Made by a program: the position numbers and the translations under genes | The notes under the pieces: generated by a model | The model's input: the letters and a program-made list of their open reading frames with translations, nothing else | The model's database searches: none | Told to the model about the DNA's origin: nothing | Assembly (NCBI GenBank): GCA_022827195.1 | Contig: JAJDTL010000034.1 | Coordinates: 1-64,000, forward strand | Direction: 5' to 3' | Source: Caldilineaceae bacterium | GTDB lineage: Bacteria; Chloroflexota; Anaerolineae; Caldilineales; Caldilineaceae | Length of the DNA stretch: 64,000 nucleotides | Part shown: positions 52,621 to 60,999 of the stretch, one piece after another | Numbering within the stretch: position 1 is the first letter of the stretch | How the letters are laid out: the number at the start of each line of letters is the position of its first letter

Positions 52621-53424
52621 CTAGAGATGGTTCAGGTACAGTTCTGGATCGTTCAAAAATCCTCGCGTCACGCTGACGTGCTCCAACGTATCCCACGCCA
52701 CGGCCTGCGGCGGCGAACGGTCAAAATCCAGGATCGTCGCGCCGGGGTACGCCATCAGGATCGGCGAATGCGTCGCGATGATGAACTGCGCCTCCAGTGC
52801 CACCATCTCCTTCAGCAGCGCCAGCAGCCCCACCTGGCGCAGCGGCGAGAGCGGCGCCTCCGGCTCGTCCAGCAGATAGAGGCCGTCCGGCGCGAAGCGG
52901 GCTTGAAACAGCGCCAGGAACGCCTCCCCGTGCGAGCGGCCGTCCAGCCCCTCGCCGTAGCGCTCCTTGATCGCAGCCAGCTGGCCGGCGTAGGGCATCT
53001 TCGCCAACCCCTTGGCGAATTCGGAGCGGCCCGCGTACTCCGCGTCCACGCCGGCCATCTCCGCCTGCAGCTCCGCCTCCATCTGTGCCATGCGCTTGGC
53101 AAAGCCGAAAAAGTCCTCCGCCCGCAGATAGAACCCCCGCCCCGTCTTTCTCTTCCAACCCAGGCGCAGATGTCTGGACAGTTGGCGCACATCCGCCAGC
53201 GACGGATCGCGCCCCGCCTCCTCCGCGCCCACCGTCGGCAACCCCACGCCCGTGGCAATCGCCTCCAGAAAGGTCGATTTCCCACTGCCGTTCTCGCCGA
53301 CAAGGATCGTCACCGGCGCTGCGAAACGCACCTGCTCCAGCTGCGCGATGACCGGTACATTGTAAGGAAATCTTTCCTCCCGGGGAAAGGAGGGCCGCTT
53401 CTCAACCGAGGCGAGGTGGATCAT
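52621..53424 (-). CDS. AAA family ATPase (RecF/SMC-like, AAA_21)
   Basis: 267 residues. Walker A GENGSGKST at ~43-51 and Walker B LYLLDEPEAPLS at ~188. The signature/D-loop region follows, and a conserved His in FIIATHSPIL is the typical ABC-ATPase switch. It lacks a long coiled coil; the middle (~100-165) is helical. Small ATPases like this are often called predicted ATPases and act alone or in defence modules. Here it is inserted between the FAD and Moco subunit genes on the same strand; whether it serves the hydroxylase is unclear. Confidence 0.88.
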   Translation of the reverse strand: MIHLASVEKRPSFPREERFPYNVPVIAQLEQVRFAAPVTILVGENGSGKSTFLEAIATGVGLPTVGAEEAGRDPSLADVRQLSRHLRLGWKRKTGRGFYLRAEDFFGFAKRMAQMEAELQAEMAGVDAEYAGRSEFAKGLAKMPYAGQLAAIKERYGEGLDGRSHGEAFLALFQARFAPDGLYLLDEPEAPLSPLRQVGLLALLKEMVALEAQFIIATHSPILMAYPGATILDFDRSPPQAVAWDTLEHVSVTRGFLNDPELYLNHL

Positions 53425-53564
53425 TTTGGACGGCAGTTTTTCGTTTCGAGTTTTCAGTTCTTGGTTGCGGCATGAACTGCAGTTCTTCGTCGTCAGTTTT
53501 TGGTAGCGTCAACTGCAACTGCCGCGTACGCGGCGGGTGTCCACCGAAAACTAGAAACTGAAAA
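53425..53564. repeat. Composite intergenic inverted repeat with GAACTGCAGTTC core
   Basis: The left arm carries GTTTTTCGTTTCGAGTT (53436-53452) and TTTTCAGTTCTTGG. The centre is the 12-bp palindrome GAACTGCAGTTC (53474-53485). The right arm is AAAACTAGAAACTGAAAACT (~53542-53561), which includes the bases up to the FAD-subunit stop codon. The 17-mer of the left arm is repeated exactly, in reverse complement, at 11398-11414. Confidence 0.8.
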
Positions 53565-54458
53565 CTAAGGACGCGCCCGCGCGACGGCCGTCCGTAGCAC
53601 CCGTCGCAGCAGCACGCCGATCATCTCACGGCGGTAGGCCTGCGATGCGCGGTATTTGCTCGTGCGGAGTCTGGCCTGCGCTTGCGCCGCGTCAACGGCT
53701 GCCTCCACCGCGGCATCGTCAAAAACCTTGGCCGCCGTCAAAGCCTCCTCCGCGTTCGCTGCGCGGAACGGGATCGGGCCGGCGGGGCCGATCGCGATCG
53801 CGGCCTCCTCGACCCGGCGCGCCGTTTCATCCATTCGCACCTTGGCCGCAATGCCCAGGATCGGCAGCGCGACACCCTGCGGCCGCATGATGCGGTCGAA
53901 CGCGTTGCCCTCACGCGCCGCGACCGGCCGAAAGCGGAACGCGTGCAGCATCTGGTCCGGCGCAAGCTTGTTGCGTCCCGGCCCTTCGAAGATCGAGAGC
54001 AGCGGTTGCCAGTGCTGTTGGGTCCCCTGTACGCTGTGCGTTGCCACCTCCACCTCGGCCTCCAGCGCCAGTAGCCCGATCGTCCCATCCGCCGCCGGCA
54101 GCGCGTGCGCCACGTTGCCGCCCAGCGTCGCCACATTCCGCACCTGCGGCCCGCCAATCACGCCGCAGCTTTCGGTCAGGCAGGCCGCGTGCCTGCGCAG
54201 CAGCGGGCTGCTCTCGATCTGCGTGTGCGTGATGCCCGCGCCCAGCACGATCCAGCCCTGCTCCTGCACGATGCGGTCGATGCCTGCGATCTTGGTGACG
54301 TCCACCAGAACCTCGATCGGCGCCGCATCCTCCGCCTCCATATCCAGGATCAGGTCGGTCCCGCCGGCGATGATGCGGGCATTCCCCTTGTGCGCGTGCA
54401 GCAGAGCCAGCGCCTCCGCAACGGTCCTCGGCGTGTGGTACGCTTGCCACCTGTGCAT
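53565..54458 (-). CDS. Xanthine dehydrogenase-type FAD-binding subunit (CoxM-like)
   Basis: 297 residues. FAD motifs are AGGTDLILDME (~32) and TLGGNVAHALPAADG (~110), preceded by GGPQVRNVA. The C-terminal CO_deh_flav_C domain (RRVEEAAIAIGPAGPIPFRA, KYRASQAYRREMIGVLLRR) is complete. It delivers electrons from the hydroxylase's 2Fe-2S clusters to FAD and the acceptor. It is the first gene of the hydroxylase operon; a TATAAT-like -10 box is visible on the minus strand at 54492-54497. Downstream genes are the AAA ATPase and the fused large subunit. Confidence 0.93.
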   Translation of the reverse strand: MHRWQAYHTPRTVAEALALLHAHKGNARIIAGGTDLILDMEAEDAAPIEVLVDVTKIAGIDRIVQEQGWIVLGAGITHTQIESSPLLRRHAACLTESCGVIGGPQVRNVATLGGNVAHALPAADGTIGLLALEAEVEVATHSVQGTQQHWQPLLSIFEGPGRNKLAPDQMLHAFRFRPVAAREGNAFDRIMRPQGVALPILGIAAKVRMDETARRVEEAAIAIGPAGPIPFRAANAEEALTAAKVFDDAAVEAAVDAAQAQARLRTSKYRASQAYRREMIGVLLRRVLRTAVARARP

Positions 54459-54871
54459 TGGCCTCTTCCTTGAAGCGAAAAAATATCAGCGATTATAGCA
54501 CAGCAGGAGATGATCAGAGAATCGCAACGACGGTGGGGCTTCCTGCATCACATTGGCGGGCACAGATGGTGGGAACCAGAACATTGGAAGCGCAGGGAAA
54601 CAACAGAATTGCAAACGGCTTGGCGAAACCATAACCCGGGGCGGGCCACCAAAATGAAAGCTTTTCTTTTGACAGACTGATACAAATGTGCTACACTACA
54701 ACGTCAGGCTACCCGGTGCGCCGGGGGAGAATGCTTGATTGACGCGCGCAAGCTCCGTCAGTGGATGGGTTGTTCTCGGACTGACGCGGAGAGAGAGGAT
54801 ATGAGGGGACATCCTAGTCAGCGGAGAGATAGAGTATCCGGCGAAGGGACCTCTTGGAACAGGTGAAATAG
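54459..54871. other. 413-bp divergent spacer between the hydroxylase operon and the DUF6978/DUF1828 pair
   Basis: It holds the minus-strand -10 of the FAD-subunit gene and the promoter at 54669-54697 for the rightward pair. No gene is supported. GC falls in the right half, marking the edge of the accessory island. Confidence 0.5.
54669..54697 (+). promoter_or_regulatory. Strong promoter for the DUF6978/DUF1828 genes
   Basis: Consensus TTGACA (54669-54674), 17-bp spacer, extended -10 TGC-TACACT (54689-54697). It shares ACAAATGTGCTA with the promoter of the zinc-finger gene at 28.8 kb. The leader to the first gene is ~170 bases. Confidence 0.75.
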
Positions 54872-55408
54872 TTGACTTATACTACCAACGCACTCCCAGA
54901 GAATCCGATTCTGACCGACCAGCAGATCCAGGACATGCTGCAGATTCCCAAGAGGATCGCTGAGAAAACGCCCGCCACAGGTTACACAGAAGAAAACAAT
55001 CAGAGACGCTGCGATCTGGAGTTGGAGGCACTCCCGGACAACGGTGGGAAGTTTTCGGTCTTCATTCGACAGAACAGCAAGTTCATCGAAAACTTTTCGA
55101 TAGGTCTGCGCTACCAAACCAACACAAAAACGTTGGGAACAATCACGCTAGTCCGCTACAACGGCCCTCATGGTGAGTCCAGTCGCCATCCGGATGGGCA
55201 TTACGCTCGACCCCACATTCACCGCCTTACCGCACAAGAAATAGCATCTGGAAGTGTGCAGCCTCAGGAGCACCATCGAGAATTCACCTCCCGGTACAGC
55301 TCTCTTGAACAGGCCCTCAGAACATTCTTTGAAGATATCGGCGTAGAAGGCTATGCAGAGCATTTCCCCGAAGCGATTCAGCCGAGTTTTTTCGATGAAC
55401 ATCAATAG
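54872..55408 (+). CDS. DUF6978-like protein
   Basis: 178 residues from a TTG start with GGTGA ~7 bases upstream; no ATG fits before residue 22. It matches by eye the DUF6978 type: ILTDQQIQDMLQIPKRI, a beta-rich core with FSVFIRQNSKFIENFSIGLR and YNGPHGESSRH, and a His-rich segment DGHYARPHIHRLT. The end ALRTFFEDIGV is helical. The stop overlaps the next gene by 14 bp, so the two are coupled. Codon use is less GC-rich than in neighbours. The function is unknown; the gene pair may be a defence or addiction module, judged only from context. Confidence 0.68.
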   Translation: MTYTTNALPENPILTDQQIQDMLQIPKRIAEKTPATGYTEENNQRRCDLELEALPDNGGKFSVFIRQNSKFIENFSIGLRYQTNTKTLGTITLVRYNGPHGESSRHPDGHYARPHIHRLTAQEIASGSVQPQEHHREFTSRYSSLEQALRTFFEDIGVEGYAEHFPEAIQPSFFDEHQ

Positions 55409-56168
55409 AGTTCGTGAGTCCCTGAACACACCCTTCACTACCAGCTTCGACCTCTACGAGCGGCGCCCTGGTAACCATCAACTCATCCTTCCGATCCACC
55501 ACGAAGACGGCGACATGGTGGAAATCTATCTGCAGGAAAGTCCAAGGGGCGACAGCTACGTCCGCATCTGCGATTATGGCCTCACCTTGATGCGTCTTTC
55601 TTACACCTACGAAATCTCGACTCCCGCGCGTCAGCGGATCTTCGACAGTATCCTTATCAACAACGGCGTCGCCAACGAGGACGGAAACCTTTATCTCGAT
55701 ACCCATCTTGACAATCTCTCCGAGAGCATTCTCCAGTTCGCTGGCTGCGCGCAAAAGGTGTGCAACATGCGCTATTGGAGTAGAGAGATCATTCGCAGTG
55801 CCTTTTGCGAAGATCTGGAGGACCATATTAGCGCCAAATTGACAGCATATTCTCCGGTCCCCGATCAGTTTCCCCTTCCAGAATATCCGATCGGCGTGGA
55901 CTGGTCGCTGACATACGAGAGTTCCAGGTTTTACGTCTTTGGGGTGCACAGCAACGATAAAGCAAAAAATGTCGTCCTTGCACTTCTTGAATTCAAGCAG
56001 GCGTCTTTGTTGTTTACCAGTTTGGTCGTCCACGAGGACATGGAAGCACTTGGCAAAAAAGAACATATCTACCTTACCCGCAACGCCGACAAGCAGTACC
56101 CGGGCTTGGCAGACTTCCAAGAGACAGCCAACAAGGATATTCCACGGCTTGTCGGTGTCTCCGCGTAG
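55395..56168 (+). CDS. DUF1828/DUF1829 domain protein
   Basis: 257 residues. ATG 55395 (MNINRVRESLNTPF) is chosen as it overlaps the end of the DUF6978-like gene. The N-terminal ~100 residues have the DUF1828 pattern: DGDMVEIYLQESPRGDSYVR then CDYGLTLMRL, a conserved D-x-G-x-T-like motif. The C-terminal half (ALLEFKQASLLFTSLVVHED) fits DUF1829. Genes of this family are often beside DUF6978-type partners in variable genome regions. The biochemical role is not known to me. Low-GC codon use supports acquisition. Confidence 0.72.
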   Translation: MNINRVRESLNTPFTTSFDLYERRPGNHQLILPIHHEDGDMVEIYLQESPRGDSYVRICDYGLTLMRLSYTYEISTPARQRIFDSILINNGVANEDGNLYLDTHLDNLSESILQFAGCAQKVCNMRYWSREIIRSAFCEDLEDHISAKLTAYSPVPDQFPLPEYPIGVDWSLTYESSRFYVFGVHSNDKAKNVVLALLEFKQASLLFTSLVVHEDMEALGKKEHIYLTRNADKQYPGLADFQETANKDIPRLVGVSA

Positions 56169-56880
56169 TCCCTCTCCTCAAACTGGCGCAAGATGTCCTG
56201 ATAAGCTGATGAAAGTATGACTTCCCCTCCCTCTTTCGCCGCGCAGCCCCTCTCTCCCCGCGAGCCAACCCGCGTCCGCTTGGCATAACCGCCAACCGGC
56301 AACTGGCCGCCGGCCGCTGAAGCAACGAATTTCTTCTCTTTCCGAGCAAAAACCACGAAAACGTGCTATGCTGCCATCGCAGAGCTGAACGCAGCGCCTG
56401 GGCGCAACAGTCCCGGAGAACTTCCAGGCCGCCGCTCATTCCGCGCCGAAAATACACAGAGCCATGTCCTGTCACGAAGAGTCGCCGCAGTCCCTAAAAT
56501 GGGCCAACCGTCCTGCATTTGCGCCATCTCTTGAACAGTCAATGGTCGTAAATGCACCAATGACGGTCACAAAAGGACAACATCTCTTTCCTGTCACAAG
56601 AGTCAACGCAGACATCCTGTCACGAGCGTCCGAGAACTTCTTCAAATGTCAGACCATGCTGGTCAAAGTGTGCCATCCGATACCCTATCGATACCCTACC
56701 TGTCCCCGAATCGGTGCCTGCTGCGGACACAACCGGTCGCGGTCCAGGCCAAATGTGGACCAAACCGGCCCACCCTTGAGACCCTGCCCGCGATTCCGCT
56801 ATAATCAGGATCCATCACGATCAACGAAAACGCCTGCGGTCGTTCGCCAGCCACCGGCAACCGGCAACTGAGTTATCCCA
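56169..56880. other. 710-bp intergenic region with short repeats
   Basis: No gene is supported. Three CCTGTCAC-containing direct repeats are seen at ~56465, ~56594 and ~56621 (CCTGTCACGAAGAGTC, CCTGTCACAAGAGTC, CCTGTCACGAGCGTC). Relics of the CCGGCAACTGG-type repeat are at ~56286 and ~56845. It is likely a decayed element; the last 100 bp hold the promoter of the glycosyltransferase genes. Confidence 0.55.
56776..56805 (+). promoter_or_regulatory. Promoter of the glycosyltransferase cluster
   Basis: TTGAGA (56776-56781), 18-bp spacer, consensus TATAAT (56800-56805). About 75 bp before the start at 56881. Confidence 0.62.
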
Positions 56881-58014
56881 TTGCGCGTCGTACTCATCAG
56901 CAAAGCGCTCGTCGTCGGCGCATACCAGAAGAAGGCCGAAGAGATTGCCGGGCTGGGCATCGACCTCACCGTCCTGATTCCGCCCAGTTGGCGCGACCGG
57001 CGCGGCATGCAGCCTGCCGAGCGCCTCCATACCACCGGATACGAACTGCGTACGATTCCCATCCTATTCAACGGCGCATATCATTTCCACTTCTATCCCA
57101 CTCTGGTGAGAGAGCTGCGGAAGTTGCGGCCGCAGGTTGTGCATCTTGATGAGGAGCCGTACAATTTGGCTACAGTGCTCGGTGTCCGCGCCGCGCGCGC
57201 CGCCGGCGCAAGACCGCTCTTTTTCACCTGGCAAAACTTGCTCCGGCGCTATCCGCCTCCGTTTCGCTGGTTCGAGCGCACCGTCTACCGCGCCTGTCCC
57301 GCCGCCATCGCCGGCAATGCCGAGGCCCAAGACGTTCTCGCACGAAAGGGCTACCGGGGAGAGATCGTTGTCCTGCCGCAGTTCGGCGTTGACCCGACCA
57401 TCTTCCGACCGCACGAGGAAAGAGTAGACCGAGAAGAAAGAATCCGGCCCGCTTCCCATTCCGAGCCCTTCCATATCGGCTACGCCGGCGGGCTGTTGCC
57501 CGAAAAGGGGCTTGACCTGCTGCTGCGGGCCTGCGGCGGGCTGACCGGCGACTGGCGCCTCACCCTGGCGGGCAGCGGAGAGCAGCTGCAGACCCTGCGA
57601 AACCTCGCTGCAGACACCGGCATCGCCGACCGGGTCAAGCTCGGCATCAGACTGTCCAGCGCCGATATGCCCGGCTTCTACCGCTCACTCGACCTGCTCG
57701 TGCTTCCCAGCCGCACGCGGCCCAACTGGAAGGAGCAGTTCGGGCGTGTCCTGATCGAAGCCATGGCCTGCGGCGTGCCCGTACTCGGCAGCGACAGCGG
57801 CGAAATCCCCCGTGTGATCGGGGACGCCGGCGTCGTCTTCCCGGAGGAGGACCTGGAAGCGCTGCGTTTCCAGTTGAAACGGTTGATGGAGGATGCAACC
57901 GCACGCCAATCCCTGGCCGCAGCCGGAAGACAGCGGGTGCTCGCCCGCTTCACCATGGCGGAAGTCGCCCGCCGCACGGTTACCGTCTACAACACAGTCG
58001 CCAATGGTCGGTAG
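56881..58014 (+). CDS. Glycosyltransferase family 4 protein (GT-B fold) 1
   Basis: 377 residues from a TTG start (MRVVLISKALVVGAYQKKAE). The N-terminal Rossmann lobe has the acceptor side (HLDEEPYNLATVLG). The C-terminal donor lobe has GYAGGLLPEKGLDLLL and the E-x7-E region in LPSRTRPNWKEQFGRVLIEA followed by MACGVPVLGSDSGEIPRVIG. It probably transfers a sugar from a nucleotide donor in exopolysaccharide or glycolipid synthesis. It is the first gene of a glycan cluster with a second GT4 (35 bp later) and a priming transferase. Confidence 0.9.
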   Translation: MRVVLISKALVVGAYQKKAEEIAGLGIDLTVLIPPSWRDRRGMQPAERLHTTGYELRTIPILFNGAYHFHFYPTLVRELRKLRPQVVHLDEEPYNLATVLGVRAARAAGARPLFFTWQNLLRRYPPPFRWFERTVYRACPAAIAGNAEAQDVLARKGYRGEIVVLPQFGVDPTIFRPHEERVDREERIRPASHSEPFHIGYAGGLLPEKGLDLLLRACGGLTGDWRLTLAGSGEQLQTLRNLAADTGIADRVKLGIRLSSADMPGFYRSLDLLVLPSRTRPNWKEQFGRVLIEAMACGVPVLGSDSGEIPRVIGDAGVVFPEEDLEALRFQLKRLMEDATARQSLAAAGRQRVLARFTMAEVARRTVTVYNTVANGR

Positions 58015-58049
58015 CCCGTGGTCGGTCACTTCCTCTACCGCTGGAATCG

Positions 58050-59231
58050 ATGAAAGTCGTCGTCAATGCCCAGCTCCTGCATACGGGCGGCAGCTACCGC
58101 AGCGCCGGGGTCAGCAGCTATGCCCGCAACCTGCTCACAGCCTTGGCAGCGCAGAACGGAGAACATGAACTGACGGCCTTCCTCAATGATCGCAACTTTC
58201 GCTGCCCTCAGGGGCACCAGGGGTTACACCTGCGCTATACCCGCTGGCCGGCTGCAGCACCGCTGCCCCGCATCATCTGGGAGCAGACCGCGCTGCCGCT
58301 GGCCGCACGGGCCGAGAAAGCCGACCTGGTGCACGGGCTTGTGAATACGCTGCCGCTGGCATCGAACGTGCCCGGCGTTGTCACCGTCCACGACCTGAGC
58401 TTTTTGCGTCTGCCGGAGCGTTTCCCCCGGCTCAAGCAGCTTTATCTGGCCCGCCTCTGCCGTGCCAGTGTCCGCAAGGCGCAGCGGGTGATCGCAGTCA
58501 GCCGCCAGACCGCCGCCGACGTGCGGGAACACTTTGGCGTCGACAGCCGCCGGGTTGAGGTGGTGTATAATGGGGTCGGCGAGCGTTTTGGCCCCCTGCC
58601 CGCCCAGGATGTTCTCGACTTTCGCCGCCGCAAGGGGCTGCCGCAGAAATATCTGCTCTATGTCGGCACGCTGGAGCCGCGCAAGAACCTGCCCCATCTG
58701 CTGCGCGCCTACGCCGACTGGCAGGCGAATAGCACGACCGGTCGCGATGTGGCGCTGGTCCTGGCCGGCGCCAAAGGCTGGCACTATAGGGAGATTTTTG
58801 ACTTGGCCGCCGAACTGGGATTGACCGGGCCTATGGAAAGTGCCCCTTTCGAGCAGGGACCCATGGTGCAGTTCCCCGGCTTCGTGCCCGAGGAGGAGTT
58901 GTGCCTCTGGTATAACGCCGCCGCCGCCTTCGTCTATCCAAGCCTGTTCGAGGGCTTCGGCCTGCCGCTGCTCGAAGCGATGGCATCCGGCACGCCTGTC
59001 ATTTGCAGCGACGCACCCAGCCTGCAGGAGGTCGCCGGCGACGCAGCCCTGGTCGTCCCGGTGCAGGACCGGCCGGCCCTGCAAAACGCATTCGAGCGCC
59101 TCTTCACCGAGCCGGGCCTTGCTGCAGAGCTGCGCAGCCGCGGCATCCGCCAGGCAGGTCGCTTCTCCTGGCAACGGGCCGCAGCAGAAACGATCGATGT
59201 ATACGAGTCCGCACTGCATCGCAGCGATTGA
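58050..59231 (+). CDS. Glycosyltransferase family 4 protein (GT-B fold) 2
   Basis: 393 residues, starting MKVVVNAQLLHTGGSYRSAG. The GSYRSAGVSSYARNLL loop is typical of GT4 mannosyltransferases. The donor lobe has LYVGTLEPRKNLPHLLRAY and the E-x7-E motif PSLFEGFGLPLLEAMASGTP. It lies 35 bp after the first GT4 and 19 bp before the priming transferase, on the same strand. A mannosyl or rhamnosyl donor is possible given the upstream GDP-mannose enzyme, but is not shown by sequence. Confidence 0.92.
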   Translation: MKVVVNAQLLHTGGSYRSAGVSSYARNLLTALAAQNGEHELTAFLNDRNFRCPQGHQGLHLRYTRWPAAAPLPRIIWEQTALPLAARAEKADLVHGLVNTLPLASNVPGVVTVHDLSFLRLPERFPRLKQLYLARLCRASVRKAQRVIAVSRQTAADVREHFGVDSRRVEVVYNGVGERFGPLPAQDVLDFRRRKGLPQKYLLYVGTLEPRKNLPHLLRAYADWQANSTTGRDVALVLAGAKGWHYREIFDLAAELGLTGPMESAPFEQGPMVQFPGFVPEEELCLWYNAAAAFVYPSLFEGFGLPLLEAMASGTPVICSDAPSLQEVAGDAALVVPVQDRPALQNAFERLFTEPGLAAELRSRGIRQAGRFSWQRAAAETIDVYESALHRSD

Positions 59232-59250
59232 GCAGTTCCCGTACTGACCC

Positions 59251-60819
59251 ATGGTCACTGAACGTACGCCGATGACGACCGTACAGATGAAGCAGCGCCG
59301 GGGCCAGCGCACTTCCCAGCTGCCCAACGGCCCGAACGAGTTGAACGGAGAGGCAACAGCTGTTCCTGACGGGAACCGGCTGATTGACCTCTATAGCCGG
59401 GTCCCGTCGAGCTGGTGGCCGGCAATCCTGCGCATCAGCGACCTGCTCCTGACCCTCGTCGCCTTCGTGCTGGCCTACTGGCTGCGCTACCGCCTGCAGT
59501 GGTTCCTGGCAGTCGATCCGTCAAATCAGGCCGACCTGGTCACGTACGGACCGTTCGGCCTGGCGCTTGTCTTTCTCCTCTTCTGTGCCTTCCAATTCTC
59601 GCGCGTTTACAGCTACCGCCGCGACCGCATCTGGCTGGAAGAGGTCTACACCATCGCCAGCGCCACCACAATCGGTGTAGTCGTCCTCATCCTCCTCAAC
59701 CTGGCCTTCAGGCAGCTCTCCTACAGCCGTCTCATCTTCCTCTACACTGCCGTGCTCGTCACCCTGCTCTTGGGCATCAGCCGCGCGGTAATCTACGCTG
59801 TGCGCGGCTACCTGCGCAACCGCGGCGTCGGCCTCGAACGCGTCGTGCTTGTCGGCGTCGGCGACGTCGGACTGATGGTCATGCGCACCATCGCCGCCCG
59901 CCCCAGCCTCGGCTACGAGCTCGTCGGCTTTCTCGACGACAACCCGGAGAAGAACCGCACCGACATCGGCCGCTTCCAAGCGCTCGGGCCGCTCAACAAC
60001 TTCACCGCCATCCTGCAGAACCACGCGATCGACACCGCCATCATCTGCCTGCCCTGGAAGAGCCACCGCGCCGTCGCCCAGCTGCTCTACATGTGCGAAC
60101 AGCGCGGCATCAAAGCTCAGATCGTGCCCAACTTCTTCCAGCTGACCAAGAACCAGATGCAGGTTGAGCGGCTCGACGGCATCCCTCTCATCACCACCCG
60201 CTCCGTATCGATCGCCGGCTGGAACTTTTTCGTCAAGCGCGTGCTCGATGTGATGCTGGCGACCGTCATGCTTATCGTCGGGCTGCCCTTCGCCGCGCTG
60301 ATCGCGCTTGCTGTCCGCTTCAGCTCACCGGGGCCGGTCTTCTACTCACAGACCCGCATCGGACGCAACGGACAGCCGTTCAAGATCCATAAATTCCGCT
60401 CCATGAACGCCGACGCCGAGGAGCAGCTCGACGATATTGCCGACCTCAACGAAGCCTCGGGTCCCCTCTTCAAAATGCGCGACGACCCCCGCCGTACGTC
60501 CCTCGGCCGCTTCCTGCGCCGCTTCAGCCTCGATGAGATCCCCAACCTCGTCAACGTCCTGCGCGGTGAAATGAGCCTAGTCGGGCCCCGCCCCAACGTT
60601 CCTGAGGAGGTGGCCCAATACAAGGACTGGCACCGCAAACGCCTCTCCGTCAGCCCCGGCATGACCGGCCTTTGGCAGGTCAGCGGCCGCAGCGACCTCA
60701 CCTTCGACGAAATGGTCCTGCTCGACATCTACTACGCCGAGAACTGGAGCCTGACCCTCGACCTGGGCATCATGCTGCGCACGCTCCCGAAGGTTTTGGG
60801 CGGAGAAGGCGCTTATTGA
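59251..60819 (+). CDS. Polyprenyl-phosphate sugar-1-phosphate transferase (priming enzyme, WbaP/CpsE type)
   Basis: 522 residues; an ATG at 59251 gives a polar N-terminus of ~50 residues, and another is at 59272. Four or five membrane helices span ~60-185 (ILRISDLLLTLVAFVLAYWL, TYGPFGLALVFLLFCAFQF). A nucleotide-binding-like CoA_binding_3 region follows (~190-320). After one more helix (~330) comes the catalytic sugar-transferase domain, with PGPVFYSQTRIGRNGQPFKI, HKFRSMNADAE and DEIPNLVNVLRGEMSLVGPR. It loads the first sugar phosphate onto undecaprenyl phosphate to start capsule or exopolysaccharide units. The 3' end is followed at once by a TTTCTAGTTTTT-type repeat. Confidence 0.95.
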   Translation: MVTERTPMTTVQMKQRRGQRTSQLPNGPNELNGEATAVPDGNRLIDLYSRVPSSWWPAILRISDLLLTLVAFVLAYWLRYRLQWFLAVDPSNQADLVTYGPFGLALVFLLFCAFQFSRVYSYRRDRIWLEEVYTIASATTIGVVVLILLNLAFRQLSYSRLIFLYTAVLVTLLLGISRAVIYAVRGYLRNRGVGLERVVLVGVGDVGLMVMRTIAARPSLGYELVGFLDDNPEKNRTDIGRFQALGPLNNFTAILQNHAIDTAIICLPWKSHRAVAQLLYMCEQRGIKAQIVPNFFQLTKNQMQVERLDGIPLITTRSVSIAGWNFFVKRVLDVMLATVMLIVGLPFAALIALAVRFSSPGPVFYSQTRIGRNGQPFKIHKFRSMNADAEEQLDDIADLNEASGPLFKMRDDPRRTSLGRFLRRFSLDEIPNLVNVLRGEMSLVGPRPNVPEEVAQYKDWHRKRLSVSPGMTGLWQVSGRSDLTFDEMVLLDIYYAENWSLTLDLGIMLRTLPKVLGGEGAY

Positions 60820-60999
60820 GTTCAGTTTCTTGTTTTTGGTTTCTAGTTTTTAGTGAATACCGGAACTGCAGCGGATAGTGGATAGTGAACACCAGCTGCG
60901 TGCGCGGGTTGACGTTTCTGGCCACTGATCACTGGCCGCTAGCCACTGCAGTTCGCCGTTACTAAGAACTGAAAACTCAAAACTGGAAACTGGTTTTCA
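60820..60999. repeat. Composite intergenic repeat (T-rich arm, two CTGCAG, tandem-unit relic, A-rich arm)
   Basis: Starts at the stop with TTCAGTTTCTTGTTTTTGG, then CTGCAG at 60866-60871. Next come GGATAGTGGATAGTG and a relic CTGGCCACTGATCACTGGCC (60919-60938), then CTGCAG at 60946-60951. It ends with AAGAACTGAAAACTCAAAAC running to the next gene's ATG. The arms are roughly inverted to each other. It combines both repeat families in one spacer. Confidence 0.8.

Noticed and set aside
56366..56560. A short minus-strand frame starting VHLRPLTVQEMAQM as an IS630-type transposase start
   Set aside because: Only ~15 residues look similar, there is no catalytic DDE region, and the frame is short and lies in repeat-rich DNA.
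56464..56871. A 135-codon plus-strand frame before the glycosyltransferases
   Set aside because: It runs through the CCTGTCAC repeats and the promoter, is Pro/Arg-rich and has no domain.
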